In this document: in pieces, positions 45,477-56,673 of the stretch | Layout: each line of letters starts with the position of its first letter | Position numbering within the stretch: position 1 is the stretch's first letter | Translations under genes and position numbers: made by a program | Source: Dioscorea cayenensis subsp. rotundata | Lineage: Eukaryota; Streptophyta; Magnoliopsida; Dioscoreales; Dioscoreaceae | Direction of reading: 5' to 3' | Assembly: GCF_009730915.1 (NCBI RefSeq) | Contig: NC_052477.1 | Location: 23,392,578-23,456,577, forward strand | DNA length: 64,000 nucleotides | Notes under the pieces: generated by a model | Told to the model about the DNA's origin: nothing | Databases searched by the model: none | Seen by the model: the letters and a program-made list of their open reading frames with translations, nothing else

Positions 45477-46877
45477 CATACATTGCTTGGAATACCCCTA
45501 CATCACACTTGAATTTTATTGTTGAACCTGGGTGGGTCCTCAACAGCTCCATCCTATAGTTAAATAATCCAACCATCTAACTTTCATCATCACCAACTAT
45601 AAGCCTAGTACATATCACAAGACAGAACAATAAATGGTTTAGTTAATAAAAAATATAATGCAGACCATCAAAATAATAGTTACAAACTTTACTTAGAACC
45701 ATAAAGCTTACCTTAGGCAATGCATCTGGCCCTATATGTTGTTAACCTACTAATTGAACTTCTTGATTTGTCTTCATTACTTGGATGATACCTACTATCT
45801 TCCAAGATGGGTATGTCCAAAATTGTTCCACATATGCCTTTGCAATCCACTCAGCACTGACATGTCTGTTGTTGTTGTCCCTTGTGTATTCATGGTTTAA
45901 ATAACCTGATTTTATTTGCACTGTGGCCTTGTCTTTGACCATTGGTGGTGCCCACAAATAGAAAGGGCAACCTCTATTAAAGAATGCCCTATACCTACCC
46001 TTATCATTTGGCTTGATGTTCATTACAAACATGTGCTTAATCCTATAATTCTTAACTGCTTCCTTGAACTGCTTGAATCTCCTGAACTCATCCCAATTTT
46101 AAAGTGGGGATCCTTCATGTCACATTCCTCATTAAATTCAGAATAGCTTGGTTTTTTGGATTCTAATTCATCTTCATCAGTAGATGAGCATGAATGTAAT
46201 TCCTCAGATCCTGCATAATCAGACTCCATTCCATCATCATTACTCCCCAAGCTTGTTGGTTTTCCACTCACAGAAACAATTTTCCTTTGTGTTACTCCAA
46301 TGTCTCTACCTTGGCCATCTAAGCCATCAGTAAAACTCCAGTCGGAGTCATATATTTCACTGTCCTCTTCATCATGTTTCTGATTAATGTCTTCTCCCAT
46401 GTTAAGCAACCTGGCCTCTAAGTCACTATTAGCATCTCTTACTTCTTCCCGTCCATGGTGTTCAACATGACATGCATTGTCTCCATCTCCATGCTTATCA
46501 AAACCCCTAGCATTGGCATCTCCAGTAATTCTAACACACACAAACACCTCCCTAGTTGAGTTCACATTCTGGGCCATCATAAGTGCATCCATGTCATTTT
46601 TTATTTCCCTTATAACTTTGAACTCAGAGAAAGCATCCGGCAGCCATATACTACAAAGATCAACATTTAAATTGTACTCCCTAGCCATACTAAGCAACTC
46701 AATTATAGATATTTGATCAATGCTACAAAAATCCACATAACCTACCAGTCCTTCTATCTCATCAATGGTATAATGCATTCTTATATTGAATAATTCAGCA
46801 TCTGGCACCAGAATGGAAGTAATTATGATGTTATGCAGCTTATATGGATTAGAAATTTGAGAGATTAATGGCAACAC

Positions 46878-48450
46878 AAGCTAACTATAGTACAATACTT
46901 GGTAAAACAAATAATTATGCTATCCAGGAATTGGGAAGATGATTAAAAACATAAGCAAACAGAACATGAATTTAAAGGATCTACTCAATAACACAGTAAT
47001 ACAAAAGATGGGCAGTCACAAAATATACAGTAACACAGTAACAAACTCAGTCAAATTATAAAAAAAATAATTAATGACAAACTCAGAAGTACAAAAGATG
47101 GGCAGCCACAAAAGATGACCAAAGTGGAATAATTTAAAGGATAAACTTAGTAACATACTATGCTTGGAAAATTTTAAAAACTTTAAATCTTATGTAGATC
47201 ATAAAGGAAAAAAAAAATCAAAACAAGTACATTTGACATTGCTCCAAAAAACTAATTTCATTCAAACCAAAATGGATGACCAGATTACAAAGACAAGTTG
47301 AAACAATTTCATGATTATAGGGACAATTTGCGAAAAAAATCATAAGCTATACAGAACAAAAGCCAATTCATCCAGTTATCTTTTAAGAATAAACACCATC
47401 TATAAAACATCATAAAGGAATACAACATAAATCAAAATTGGTTTAACACATGGATTAGGTAAAAAAAATACCAAAATAACACACATTCATGGCACTATAT
47501 CTTTACCAATCATATTTTAAATGAGATGCCATATACCCAACATAAAAGAACAAGTGCATCCAAGGTTAGACTAATCTAAAATAAAGGAAAATTACTTTAC
47601 TGGATTGCAACCAAATACCCAACATGACTTTAAAAAATGCATAACATTCATATAGTTGAGCAAAATAACACACCTTCATAATAAACAAGGTTGCTTCCTT
47701 CCTAATATCATTTCTAAAAAAAACTTAGACATACTTGTGGGCTCCTTTTTTTTTAAACAGCCTTTGATTTGGGTTAGACCTGTTAAAAATAATGGATCAC
47801 AAATCAAATTTTAATATTTCGTATGACTTCATGGTGATTATGGGTTCATGACTTCCATTAAGGGCAAGCCGCTAATGTTAATTACCCTGGACATTGTCTC
47901 AGGAACCTCCGATTAAGAAACAAGTGTGAATAAGGAAGAAGTTATGACAATCTATTTTTTTTATTTCAATAAATATGAATTCATAAACTTCATTGAAAGT
48001 ACAAGGAATTTGGAATTTGACGCCATAATGATTGTAGCATATCATCACCTTCCGACTATTTCGCCGAAAAAAACGCGCTTTGACTTTTGTTGACTTTTGG
48101 TCTTCGTCAACGGTTGAAATATGCATTTTGAACATGATTTAGAAACTTGTGAAGTTATGTCTTGGATATTTGAATTTACATTTTGAACTTGATTTGGAAC
48201 TTGATTTGAATTTTCATAAGCCTCGGCTTTCATGCTTGTGAAACTTTTTTGCAACTTATGAACTCTTCAACACTTTAGTCTTGAGGTTGTTGAGCTCATT
48301 TGCCGATTTGTTTGAAACTTGGAACTTTGATTTTGCATCTTAGATTTGATCTGGATTTCAAGCTGTAGATTCTCTTATTGATGAATCACATACAAACTTG
48401 GTTTGACTTTCCATAAACTTCGGCTGTCATGCTTGTGAAGCTCCCTTCTT
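46878..48450. other. Upstream part of the inner MULE, no coding
   Basis: A-rich sequence right of the transposase start; it may hold the element's promoter or first noncoding exons. 48160-48450 contains looser relatives of the 86-bp repeat ('gaacttgattt...cggctttcatgcttgtgaa'). Confidence 0.4.
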
Positions 48451-48880
48451 GACTTGTGAATCACTTTGGGTCTTTGACTTTTGATGTCTTGAGACTGCTG
48501 AGTTCAATTATGGATTTTTATAGATTTTCAAATATTGACTTGTGAAACTCTTTGGGTCTTTGACTTCTGATGTCTTGAGACCGCTTAGCTCAATTGTCGA
48601 TTTATATAGATTTTTAAATATTGACTTGTGAAACTTTTTGGGTCTTTGACTTTTTGATGTCTTGAAACCGCTGAGCTCAATTGTCGATTTATATAGATTT
48701 TTAAATATTGACTTGTGAAACTCTTTGGGTCTTTGACTTCTGATGTCTTGAGACCACTGAATCCAATTATCGATTTATATAGATTTTTAAATATTGACTT
48801 GTGAAACTCTTTGGGTCTTTGACTTCTGATGTCTTGAGACCACTGAGTCCAATTGTCATTTATATAAATTTTCAAATCTT
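48451..48880. repeat. Five tandem 86-bp repeats
   Basis: Units start at 48451, 48537, 48623, 48710 and 48796 (86, 86, 87, 86, 85 bp), each GACTTGTGAA...TTTGGGTCTTTGACTT...ATATAGATTTTTAAATATT with a few substitutions. They create a repetitive minus-strand open frame (48585-49070) that is not a gene. Confidence 0.95.
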
Positions 48881-49199
48881 GACTCTTTTGTATTTCAAGT
48901 CTTGACTTGGTTGCTTTGGTTTTGATTATATATATCATGATATGTCGCTGCATGTGCGTTATCATTGCGTTGCATGTCTGACTGCTGTCTTGAAATGAAT
49001 ATCTCATGACCGTCTTAAAATTTATATATTTTTTTATTATTTTTGTTGCCATTTCGAAACAAGTCACCATTGCCTATGCCTTATCACCGCGTTGCATGCT
49101 TTGTTGCCGCCTTAAAAAAAAATATATCTCATTACTGCTTTGAGACAAATTTAGCCACCACCTCAAGATAAGCACCCTTGTCGCTGCTTCGAGATTAGT

Positions 49200-50930
49200 A
49201 TTTATTATTTTATTTTATTTTTTTTTTTGGTTGCCACAGGATAAGTTTTCTCCATGCACTGTGTGCATATTTCCTCTGCTATCCATTTGCTGGCATATCA
49301 TTTCCAGATTTTTTTTTATTATTTTTTTAATCCACACTTATTATAGTGGGTTCTATTTATTTTTTTATTTTTTATTTTAGAGGGCATGTGAATATATAGC
49401 ATGCACAAGCTTCTCATTTTTTTTCTATTATTTCTTTATTTTTTATTATGCGCATGTGCATTATTCTCAATTTTTATCCCATGCACGTGTGCATCCATGC
49501 TTCTCATTTTAATTTTTTACGCATGCTTCCTTCTCATTATTTCATTTGTTTTTATTATTATTATTATTATTTTTTATGTCATGCATGCTTCTCTTTTTAT
49601 TTATTATTTTTTTATTCATTTTGTGGTTGGCATATGTGTCTCTTTCATGGTGTGGGATCCCTTTTTATTATTATTATTTTTAATTTTAAACATGCATATG
49701 AATATGCATGCTTCTCATTCACTTGCACGTGGGTCTCTTTTTTTTATGATGGGCCCATGCTTCTTCATTCATTTTATTTATTTGAATATATATGTTTGGT
49801 GAGAAATGAGCACGTTTGAAATGAATATTTAATCACCATTCATTGAGTTACATAGAATTCCTTCAATCAAAGATGAAGAATCCTGCAGGGCCTCATGTTC
49901 ATATAAGCAACCTGTAGACATTTCCAAATATCAAATGCTAGTGAATGGAATCACGAATTTCCACGGTCTTCTCCTTGATAGCATTAGGATTGTGACAGAA
50001 GATTAACCTCCTTTATATGTATCTTTTTTTTTCTTCCTTTTGAACATCTTCTTTCTAAGAATTGTAACTTTACATGATGCCATCATCAACTCAATATGTT
50101 TAGTGATCTTGAGATTATTGTATCGACACTGCTCATAGGCGCGCAGTGCCTATCAGCTAGCAATGCACGGCCCTTGCCAATATCTCCATAACCACAAATT
50201 ACAGACAACTTTCTTGCAATCATCACATGTATTGCTTTCTTATCAGACCATTAGACCTTTAAAGAGGGAATGGCGGCAGAGAAGAGGCATGAACGGCTCG
50301 GATATGATCATCATTTATTTGGAATAAGTTGGAGGTAATTCGTTGTAACGAACAGCCCATATCCAACGTGCATGCTCCGGGATGGCATTATGATCATGAA
50401 GGAATCATCATGTTTACGGTTAATTATTTGCAATATCTCTCCTTCTCCCCAGTTACATAAATTTCATCACAAACAAGATCATTAATTAACCAACAATCAT
50501 TGTCTCCATCTCCAAGCTTTCATTGCATGCTTCTCATTTTATTATTTTTTTATATATTTTTTTATTGCCATGCACGTATGCATACTTCTCATTATTTATT
50601 TATTTATTTTTATTTTCACGCAGGCTCATGCCTTTAGAAATTTTTTTTTATTATTTTATTATTATTATTATTATTATTATTTTAATTATTTTTATTATAT
50701 ATATATATATATTTTTTGTACATGCTTCTTATTATTTTTATGCACATATGCTTGTTTCTAATTCATTTATTATTATTATTATTTTTTACTTTTCATCCCA
50801 TATACATGCAGGCACGTTGTTTTTTTTTTAAGACCGCCACCATCATCATAACATCATCATCAACATTATCATCCTTAATATGCATGCATGCTTATCTACT
50901 CGTAAATTGAGATTTACTTACTCTTTTAAA
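49200..50930. repeat. T-rich low-complexity DNA studded with CATGCA motifs
   Basis: Long T/A/ATT runs interspersed with 'catgcacgtgtgcat', 'gcatgcttctcatt' and variants, in two blocks (about 49380-49800 and 50520-50900) separated by ordinary sequence. Open frames here are Phe/Ile/Tyr-rich artefacts. It lies inside the inner MULE. Confidence 0.8.
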
Positions 50931-51024
50931 TGGTGGCACCGGATTTTTTTTGTAGATTTTTTTTATTTTTATTGCAGTTACTGGTTGAACATTTTAAAAG
51001 AAAGTTAAATAGTATCAGACATCT

Positions 51025-51370
51025 TCAAATTTTCTTTTGAACTCTAAAAACAGCTCTCAGATCAACCCACTTATGTTCTTTGTCAGAAGCATGGCAATGG
51101 CCGAGTTGCCCTTCCCACTGTTCACAGGGAGCTCGTTCATCGCAAACGTAACAATAACACTGAGGACAAGAATTCTCATGGTTTGTCAAGTTAAAGGGAT
51201 ATTGTGCACATAGATGCCGGGGATGGGGCAATCTCTACATGCAACCTGGCCTTTTTTTGAGAAATAATGCATACATCTTCTTCTGAATCATAAGTAAGTG
51301 CAACTTTGCGCTCAAGATCAGCAGCCAATGACTGACAAGCATCTGGCTCCAAAATGTAGTGCTAAACCCA
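51025..51370 (-). pseudogene. Captured host fragment: YCYVCD-type (RPM1-interacting protein 13-like) protein
   Basis: Minus-strand 51231-51025 encodes 'PHPRHLCAQYPFNLTNHENS', then 'CPQCYCYVCDERAPCEQW' and 'HCHASDKEHKW'. This Cys/His-rich block (HxRHxC, CxxCYCYVCD, HCHAxD) is characteristic of a plant family that includes proteins annotated as RPM1-interacting protein 13. The preceding part (about 51370-51240, 'ACQSLAADLERKVALTYDSE') fits the same family in another frame. Only about 110 residues are present, with frame changes, inside the inner MULE, so it is most simply a captured gene piece. The family name is from memory of the motif; the precise gene is uncertain. Confidence 0.6.
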
Positions 51371-52067
51371 TTATGTATAAGACTTTAAATTGCTTTATTA
51401 CTTTATGTACACCTTTAGTCAGCGATGTTCAACTTATCAAAGAAATTCATCACATTCTACATTTTTTTAAGTTGGGGACCACATTGGAGGTGACAACTCC
51501 TCAGTATGTACATGCTTTAGAGGACATTACATCACAAAATTATCACCAAACAGTATAACAAAAAACAAGAACAACACTCCTTAGATATAAAACAAAACAA
51601 ATGTCTTACAAAGCCCTAAATCTTCAAAATCATCATTACAATGTAAACTATAACAAAATCCACAACCCTAATGTTAGGGTTTCCAGAAAATAATCCTTAC
51701 AGTACTCTGGCACTTCATCTCTTAGTGCGTGTTTCTCCCAGTTCACCGCCATCACTACTTGACGCAAACTCATCTATTTAATAGCATCGGAGGTTGCAAA
51801 ACTTGGTCGTCTCCTTTCTCGTCTGTGAGCTAATGATGGAAGTCCAAGCAATCTTCAGACTAGTGGGCGGAGAAGGTGATGATCACCAACCACTGGGGCA
51901 ATGTCTGTGCTCCTCAAAGATGATGATGTTTAGTGCTGATGTGGCCTCCTCGATGTGCGAATGGAAGGTCGTGGCTAGAGTGGAGCATTCGAATGACGTG
52001 GATTGCTAAGTGACCTTCTCTGGCTACCACGTCAGAAAGGGGGTGGGAGAAAACCTAATGAAACACA
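51371..52067. other. Right subterminal region of the inner MULE
   Basis: No recognised gene. 'ccctaatgttaggg' at about 51666 is a small palindrome. The open frame 51794-52009 has no recognised product. Confidence 0.35.
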
Positions 52068-52196
52068 GGTGAAAACAAATTGAAAATCAATGACTGTTTT
52101 GATTTAAATTGAACTTCAATGATCATTTTGAAAATAAAGTAATGTTTAGTGATCATTCAAGAAATTAATCCCAAATTTCTCTCTTGTGAGTTCGCC

Positions 52197-52713
52197 ATGG
52201 ATGCCGAGCTCCTCAATCTCTAGTAGCTATTTGAATTAGCGCAATAGGCATAGTCCAGTGTCTATCTCTCTAAGCGCAATGTTGAGCAGCTCCACACCGT
52301 CTCTGGCAAAGAATACATCACCCTTGGAAATTAGGATTTAGTACAATTTTATGAATTTCTTCATGTTTAATTAGGGTTTCTAAAGAATCTCAATTTTGAT
52401 TGGTTTTCAGGATCAATTATGGCTCGAGATAGAGGAAGAGATAAAGATGTTCGGCCACGTTTCAATCATTTATCTCTCTAATGTAATCAGAATGGATCTA
52501 TTGACTCAGGGGCAGAGGATCGTCGCTAGGGATTCAAGGCTTATGTTAATCAATAGGGAGATTATTTCACAGGCTTATTGGGACTCCATGGCAGGAGAGA
52601 TTAATGAGAAGTTACAGGAGTGCAGCCAGATATTCCTTGCGGTACTTGCTGCATAGTTCTATATCGACTCGGAGCTCATCATCTCCGTCCTTGGGCCTCG
52701 TCTTGGCACTAGC
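52197..52713 (+). pseudogene. UFL1 (UFM1-protein ligase 1) gene fragment captured by the Pack-MULE
   Basis: Exon 1 begins ATGGATGCCGAGCTCCTC (MDAELLNL), with internal stops, and reaches 'LHTVSGKEYIT' near 52320 after an internal deletion. An intron (about 52330-52410) ends TGGTTTTCAG. Exon 2 (52411 on) encodes 'EEIKMFGHVSII', 'SRLMLINREIISQAYWDSMA', 'EINEKLQECSQI', and after a TAG (52654) continues 'SELIISVLGPRLGTS' to about 52713. This is the N-terminal region of plant UFL1, the E3-like ligase for the ubiquitin-like UFM1. The full protein is about 800 residues; this is the first 150-200 with stops. Retained intron shows DNA-level capture, not a retrocopy. Confidence 0.82.
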
Positions 52714-52994
52714 ATAAACCCAGCTTTTTAATTTTTTTTCCTTTTTTTTATGTTTCTTGTAGCACTTCTTGCATCCAATTTGCTATATTTAACGTGTCTA
52801 GTAAACCCTTTAATATAATGTGACGTAGCATCTCCAGCTGCCACGTTAGCCAAAATTGGCCAGAAATTCACAAGTGATAGCCCGGTGAAAATAAATCGAT
52901 ATATGATAACAAAAAAGATACAAATTGAAATACAATGATCAAAATGAAAAATATCCATAACACAGTGACCTCAAAAATTTACCCAATGTAATTT

Positions 52995-53346
52995 CCAATC
53001 TTTAACTGATATAGGTTTGGGTTGGAAATTGGCCTAATTGGGATGTTTTGGGTCAAATTATACTATACATTAAAATATTTTTAACTCATCGGCTGATCAA
53101 GTTGTATATAGGAATTAAATTGAAAAGCACTATCTAAGCGACTAATTAATATGTAAATGATTGCTCTGTTAATGCGTATGCAATCATATGCCCAAAACTA
53201 CTTAGGCAAACCGCCTCAATGGCCCTCTTTAATAACATTGTTTATCTAAATAGTTGAATTTGGAAAAGGCTCAAACTAATGTCCATACAATGACAATTTC
53301 TTCAATTCGAATTATGTAACTGCAACTTACATTCAATACTTTGACT
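52995..53346. other. Spacer, nothing recognised
   Basis: Ordinary AT-rich sequence between the MULE nest and the next LTR-like element. Confidence 0.4.
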
Positions 53347-53351
53347 CTTGG

Positions 53352-55926
53352 TGTCACGCCCCGAACCCGGCTCGCCAGGCCCAGTGCGCTGACAAATGGC
53401 CACACACCAACCAAGCTGAGGCCCAGTAGGCATACAAGGCCTCAAAACCTGTTCTCAAAAATCATAAAATCTAACAGAGAAGCAAAAACTATAAACAAGA
53501 ACATAGTTCAACACTAAAAGAACAAACTAAGTGTTTTGCACAATCAATACAAGTTTATTCAGATAAAACCTAGGCCCACAACAAACGGGACTTATTACAT
53601 GCTAATAAAATTGGCGATTGCCCAACGATCCCTACTAAGCTATCTGCCACTCACCTCTAGCTATTCCTGATCTGAAAAAAAAAATATCAACAATATTTAT
53701 GAGCTTGACAGCCCAGTAAACACCCACAAAAAATATAGGGATCACTTATACAAAAATCATAATTTATCAAATTGCAAAATCAACAAAACAACTTTATTTC
53801 ACGTAAACATGGATGTTAAAAATTAAGCATAGAGGTCCCCCAAACAACTATTGCCAAAACAAAATCACAAAATTCATATATTTACCCTCGGTGACCCGAG
53901 GAAAAATTTATCAAAAGTCATATTTTTACCCTCGGTGACCCCAACCAAAATTATCAAAGGCCATTATTCTTCACTAACAGCAAGCGGTGGCAAACTATAG
54001 TTTCTAAAACAAAATACTTGTCGACACGGTCAATGTTTAACCCCCAGTGACAAGGTTATTGCATAGTTAATTGGGGACTAATTTTTATATCAAAATACTT
54101 CCTGTTAACAAAACAATAAGTTAATCAGGCAAATTACAAGAAATTTACAGTAAGTGGTCCTATTTTTATCATATCAAAATAAAACAGTTAATGGACTCCA
54201 AACATGAACAAATAATAAAAATAGTAATATTCGTTACTCAGAAATTTAATAAAATACCTAAAAATTCATAATCTGAACTTAAATACATGAATTAATCATA
54301 GATTAAACAAATATCTGAAATTCAGAAATTTGAAAACCTGAATTTGATGAAATGAATTAAAAATTCAGATTTTAAATAAAATGTCAAAAGTTCAAAAGTT
54401 AAATAATCTGAATGTGAGGAAATGAATTAAAACTCAGGAATTAAAAGAATTATATGAAAATTCAGAATTCATCACAATCAGGATTTGCAGTGCACGTTTA
54501 AACATTTGAGATTCTAAAGAATATCATTAATTTGAAATTTTAAATACATTAAAAATAATTCCAAAAATAGTATTAATTAAATAAACATAATTTAATAAAC
54601 AGAAATTTAATTATCCAAAATAAATAAATAAAATATTTATTTTACAAATTTAGCTAGTTTCAAAAAAAAAAAATCTATATACTTAGTATAATTTATATGT
54701 GATTACTTACCTGATGTTCGCTAAATTTCCAAATTGATTCCCAACTCAAGAAAACTCGACTCAAACACTAAATCAAAGCTCGGTGAAGGATTCTATAATC
54801 ATAAAACAAATTCCTACCCTCTTTTAGTATTATACTAAGATTGTAACATCTGTAAACCAGGTCAAATTCAACACACAATATGCTTGCCATGATAGAATAA
54901 TAAATACAATAGCTTGGTGACTTTAACAGTGGATAAATGCCATCTGATGATAAAATTATCCACCTAGAAGACACTAAACTACTATGATTACTAGGTATGG
55001 CATACCCATAAATCACCAGCACTGAGTATGAAAATTTCAAACATGAAAACCGGACCTACTCAATAAACCCAAGTACTCAAAGAGATGCATGAACATCAAA
55101 AAACAAAACAAAAGGAAGCTAGCTACATCTAAAGTTTAATTGGTGTGAGAAGAACACTTAACATGCAAAAGTACAATAGGAACATGACTAGAGTTTGTAT
55201 TGATTGGGCCAAGGTTCCTAATATAATAGTCATGCCAAACTAACCTTATCTAATAAATGCCTTGAAAGTGAAATGAGACAATTGTTAACATAATAATTTT
55301 CTATTAAATGCTAAAGCATTGGATAGATAAATCATTAGCTCTACAGCCATAAGATGATTGCTGGATAGCACATGAACAATAAAAATGATGTACATAACAT
55401 TTTCACAACACTGAAAGCAATAGGGTGAACAATTGGCCAGAAGCATCTAAACATATAAATATCTATATATATATATCATATGCTGCATCAGATATTTCTC
55501 AACAAGTTTAACGTTTCAGTAACAGGATTTCAGCACCCCTAGCATTAAAAAGCTATAGAGCAGTAAATAACAGGGGAACTTAAAAAAACGGGGAAAATCT
55601 ACATGCAGAGAACCCCCTAACATGCAACACCAAACTACACCCCCAAAATACCCAACAAAATAACCCCAAGGCACAAAGATTAGGTGATAGCCTAACCTTG
55701 AATTTGGAAGTCGCTTGGATCCTCGTTTGACAATCGTGACCACCGAGAACCTCTCGATTCTTCCACCCATAACGCTATAGAAAAGATAGGAAGAAGACTG
55801 TGAAATTCTCCTTTATTTAAATTTTAAAAGATCATACTGAAAAGATAAGATAAAATTTTAAAAAAAAAACTAATTAAATTTAAAAAATAAAAATCACGAA
55901 AATAATTAATAAGAGTGGGGTCCACA
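53352..55926 (+). mobile_element. LTR-like element of the TGTCACGCCCC family, 2.6 kb
   Basis: Starts TGTCACGCCCCGAACCCGG and ends GTGGGGTCCACA. The flanks CTTGG (53347-53351) and ATTGG (55927-55931) are a near-perfect 5-bp duplication (the inner 4 bp are identical). It shares blocks with 28189-29636, 31256-38909 and 13640-15060. No coding; the open frames 54768-55040 and 55516-55770 are unsupported. Confidence 0.72.
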
Positions 55927-55931
55927 ATTGG

Positions 55932-56665
55932 CTACATATGATTAACTTTCTATTAGTTACCTTATAAAATGTCAAGTGTGTGAAAAAAAATATATACGTA
56001 ACATAGTCCTTCTATTATAGTTAGAATGTCTCTTTTATCTTTTTAATATTTTCTATCCATAGTAAGTACCTCTATTGTATATTTTAGAAAAAAATTAATT
56101 CCTTCCCCTAATCATATTGTTACATTCAAAGCTTTTTTTTTTTTTTGTTGGTGTAGCTAATATGATATTAAATAATATTAAAATAATATTAAATATTTTA
56201 AAAACTATTAAAATTTCAAAACATAAAAAAATTAAATTTTTCAAAAAATAAAATATTATTTAAATTTCAAAATATTTAATATAAAATAATATTTTAATAA
56301 ATGAAAATATAAAAACAATTAAATTTGGGGGAAAAAATAAAAAAGGACAAATTTGGGAAAAAATTTATAAGCATTTATTTTCCCAAAGAATTTCACAAGT
56401 ACTGTGACGGGAAAAAAGTTTTGTAAGTTATTGTTCACTGAATGCAATGCATCCCAAATAATTTGTCCATGTGAGTTCGCATCTAATTTGTCCATGTCCA
56501 CTGCATCAGGAGATTTTTTTTAATTCTTTTTTAATTTCAATTTGAAATGATTTGGCAGCCTTTTTGTTTATCTCAATTCTAATGTGGAGTTCTTTGACCC
56601 AACAGCGACTGCGCCCAAGTCACTGATCAATTTTACAAAGAATAGGAAAAAAAAAAAAGGAAGAA
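55932..56665. other. AT-rich upstream DNA of the second CNL
   Basis: A/T-rich with 'aatattaaa' repeats; no coding. It originally joined the CNL 5' region before the hAT-type element inserted. Confidence 0.4.
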
Positions 56666-56673
56666 CTATTATG

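Larger units (their letters stand above)
40950..46877 (-). pseudogene. MuDR-family (MULE) transposase gene, broken
   Basis: Minus-strand order: an N-terminal region (46877-46023) with 'NIRMHYTIDEIEGLVGYVDF' and an acidic linker. The MuDR DNA-binding domain (46032-45742) has 'GCPFYLWAPP', 'QIKSGYLNHEYTRDNNNRHV', 'WIAKAYVEQFW'. 'ELLRTHPGS' follows at about 45535. After an inserted LTR-like element comes the DDE core 'VGVDADDSMYPIAWATVSRE' (about 43585-43520). 'LIPTIEELFPHSEHRFCVRHI' is at about 42545-42480; 'MCECFNGHILEARIKGI' at 42260; a SWIM-like zinc block 'ACLCRRW' to 'GISIIYYNN' (about 41990-41920); and a Ser/Arg-rich C-terminus (about 41160-41000). It encodes the cut-and-paste enzyme of the element. 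Stops, frame changes and two insertions inactivate it. Confidence 0.85.
39644..52171 (-). mobile_element. Inner 12.5-kb MULE with its own decayed transposase
   Basis: Terminal inverted repeats of about 100 bp (39644-39747 and 52068-52171) start GGATTAATTTCTTGAATG and differ at only a few positions in the first 100 bases. A perfect 10-bp duplication CAAATTTCTC (39634-39643, 52172-52181) marks insertion into the outer Pack-MULE. It contains a MuDR-type transposase on the minus strand, later insertions (42712-43261, 43644-45476), an 86-bp tandem array, low-complexity DNA and a captured host fragment. Confidence 0.88.
39366..52984 (+). mobile_element. Outer Pack-MULE carrying a UFL1 fragment (split by a second MULE)
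   Basis: Ends GGGTAAAATTTTGAGG and CCTCAAAAATTTACCC are inverted copies and similarity extends about 200 bp inwards with moderate divergence. The perfect 10-bp duplication AATGTAATTT lies at 39356-39365 and 52985-52994. Removing the inner element and its duplicate leaves about 1081 bp: left arm 39366-39643 and right arm 52182-52984. Long inverted repeats and a 10-bp duplication are typical of Mutator-like elements. It has no transposase but carries host UFL1 exon sequence, so it is a Pack-MULE. Confidence 0.88.

Noticed and set aside
45128..45559. 143-codon plus-strand open frame
   Set aside because: Crosses the right border and target duplication of the solo-LTR-like insertion, so it cannot be an ancestral gene.
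48451..48880. CRISPR-like array
   Set aside because: Head-to-tail repeats without unique spacers in plant nuclear DNA; an ordinary tandem repeat.
48585..49070. 161-codon repetitive minus-strand protein
   Set aside because: Produced by the 86-bp tandem repeat; the repeat length is not a multiple of three throughout and no family is recognised.
50523..50831. Membrane-protein-like open frames
   Set aside because: Phe/Tyr/Ile-rich translations of T-rich low-complexity DNA.
55516..55770. 84-codon minus-strand open frame (MGGRIERFSV...)
   Set aside because: Within the noncoding LTR-like element; no recognisable domain and not preserved in the other copies.
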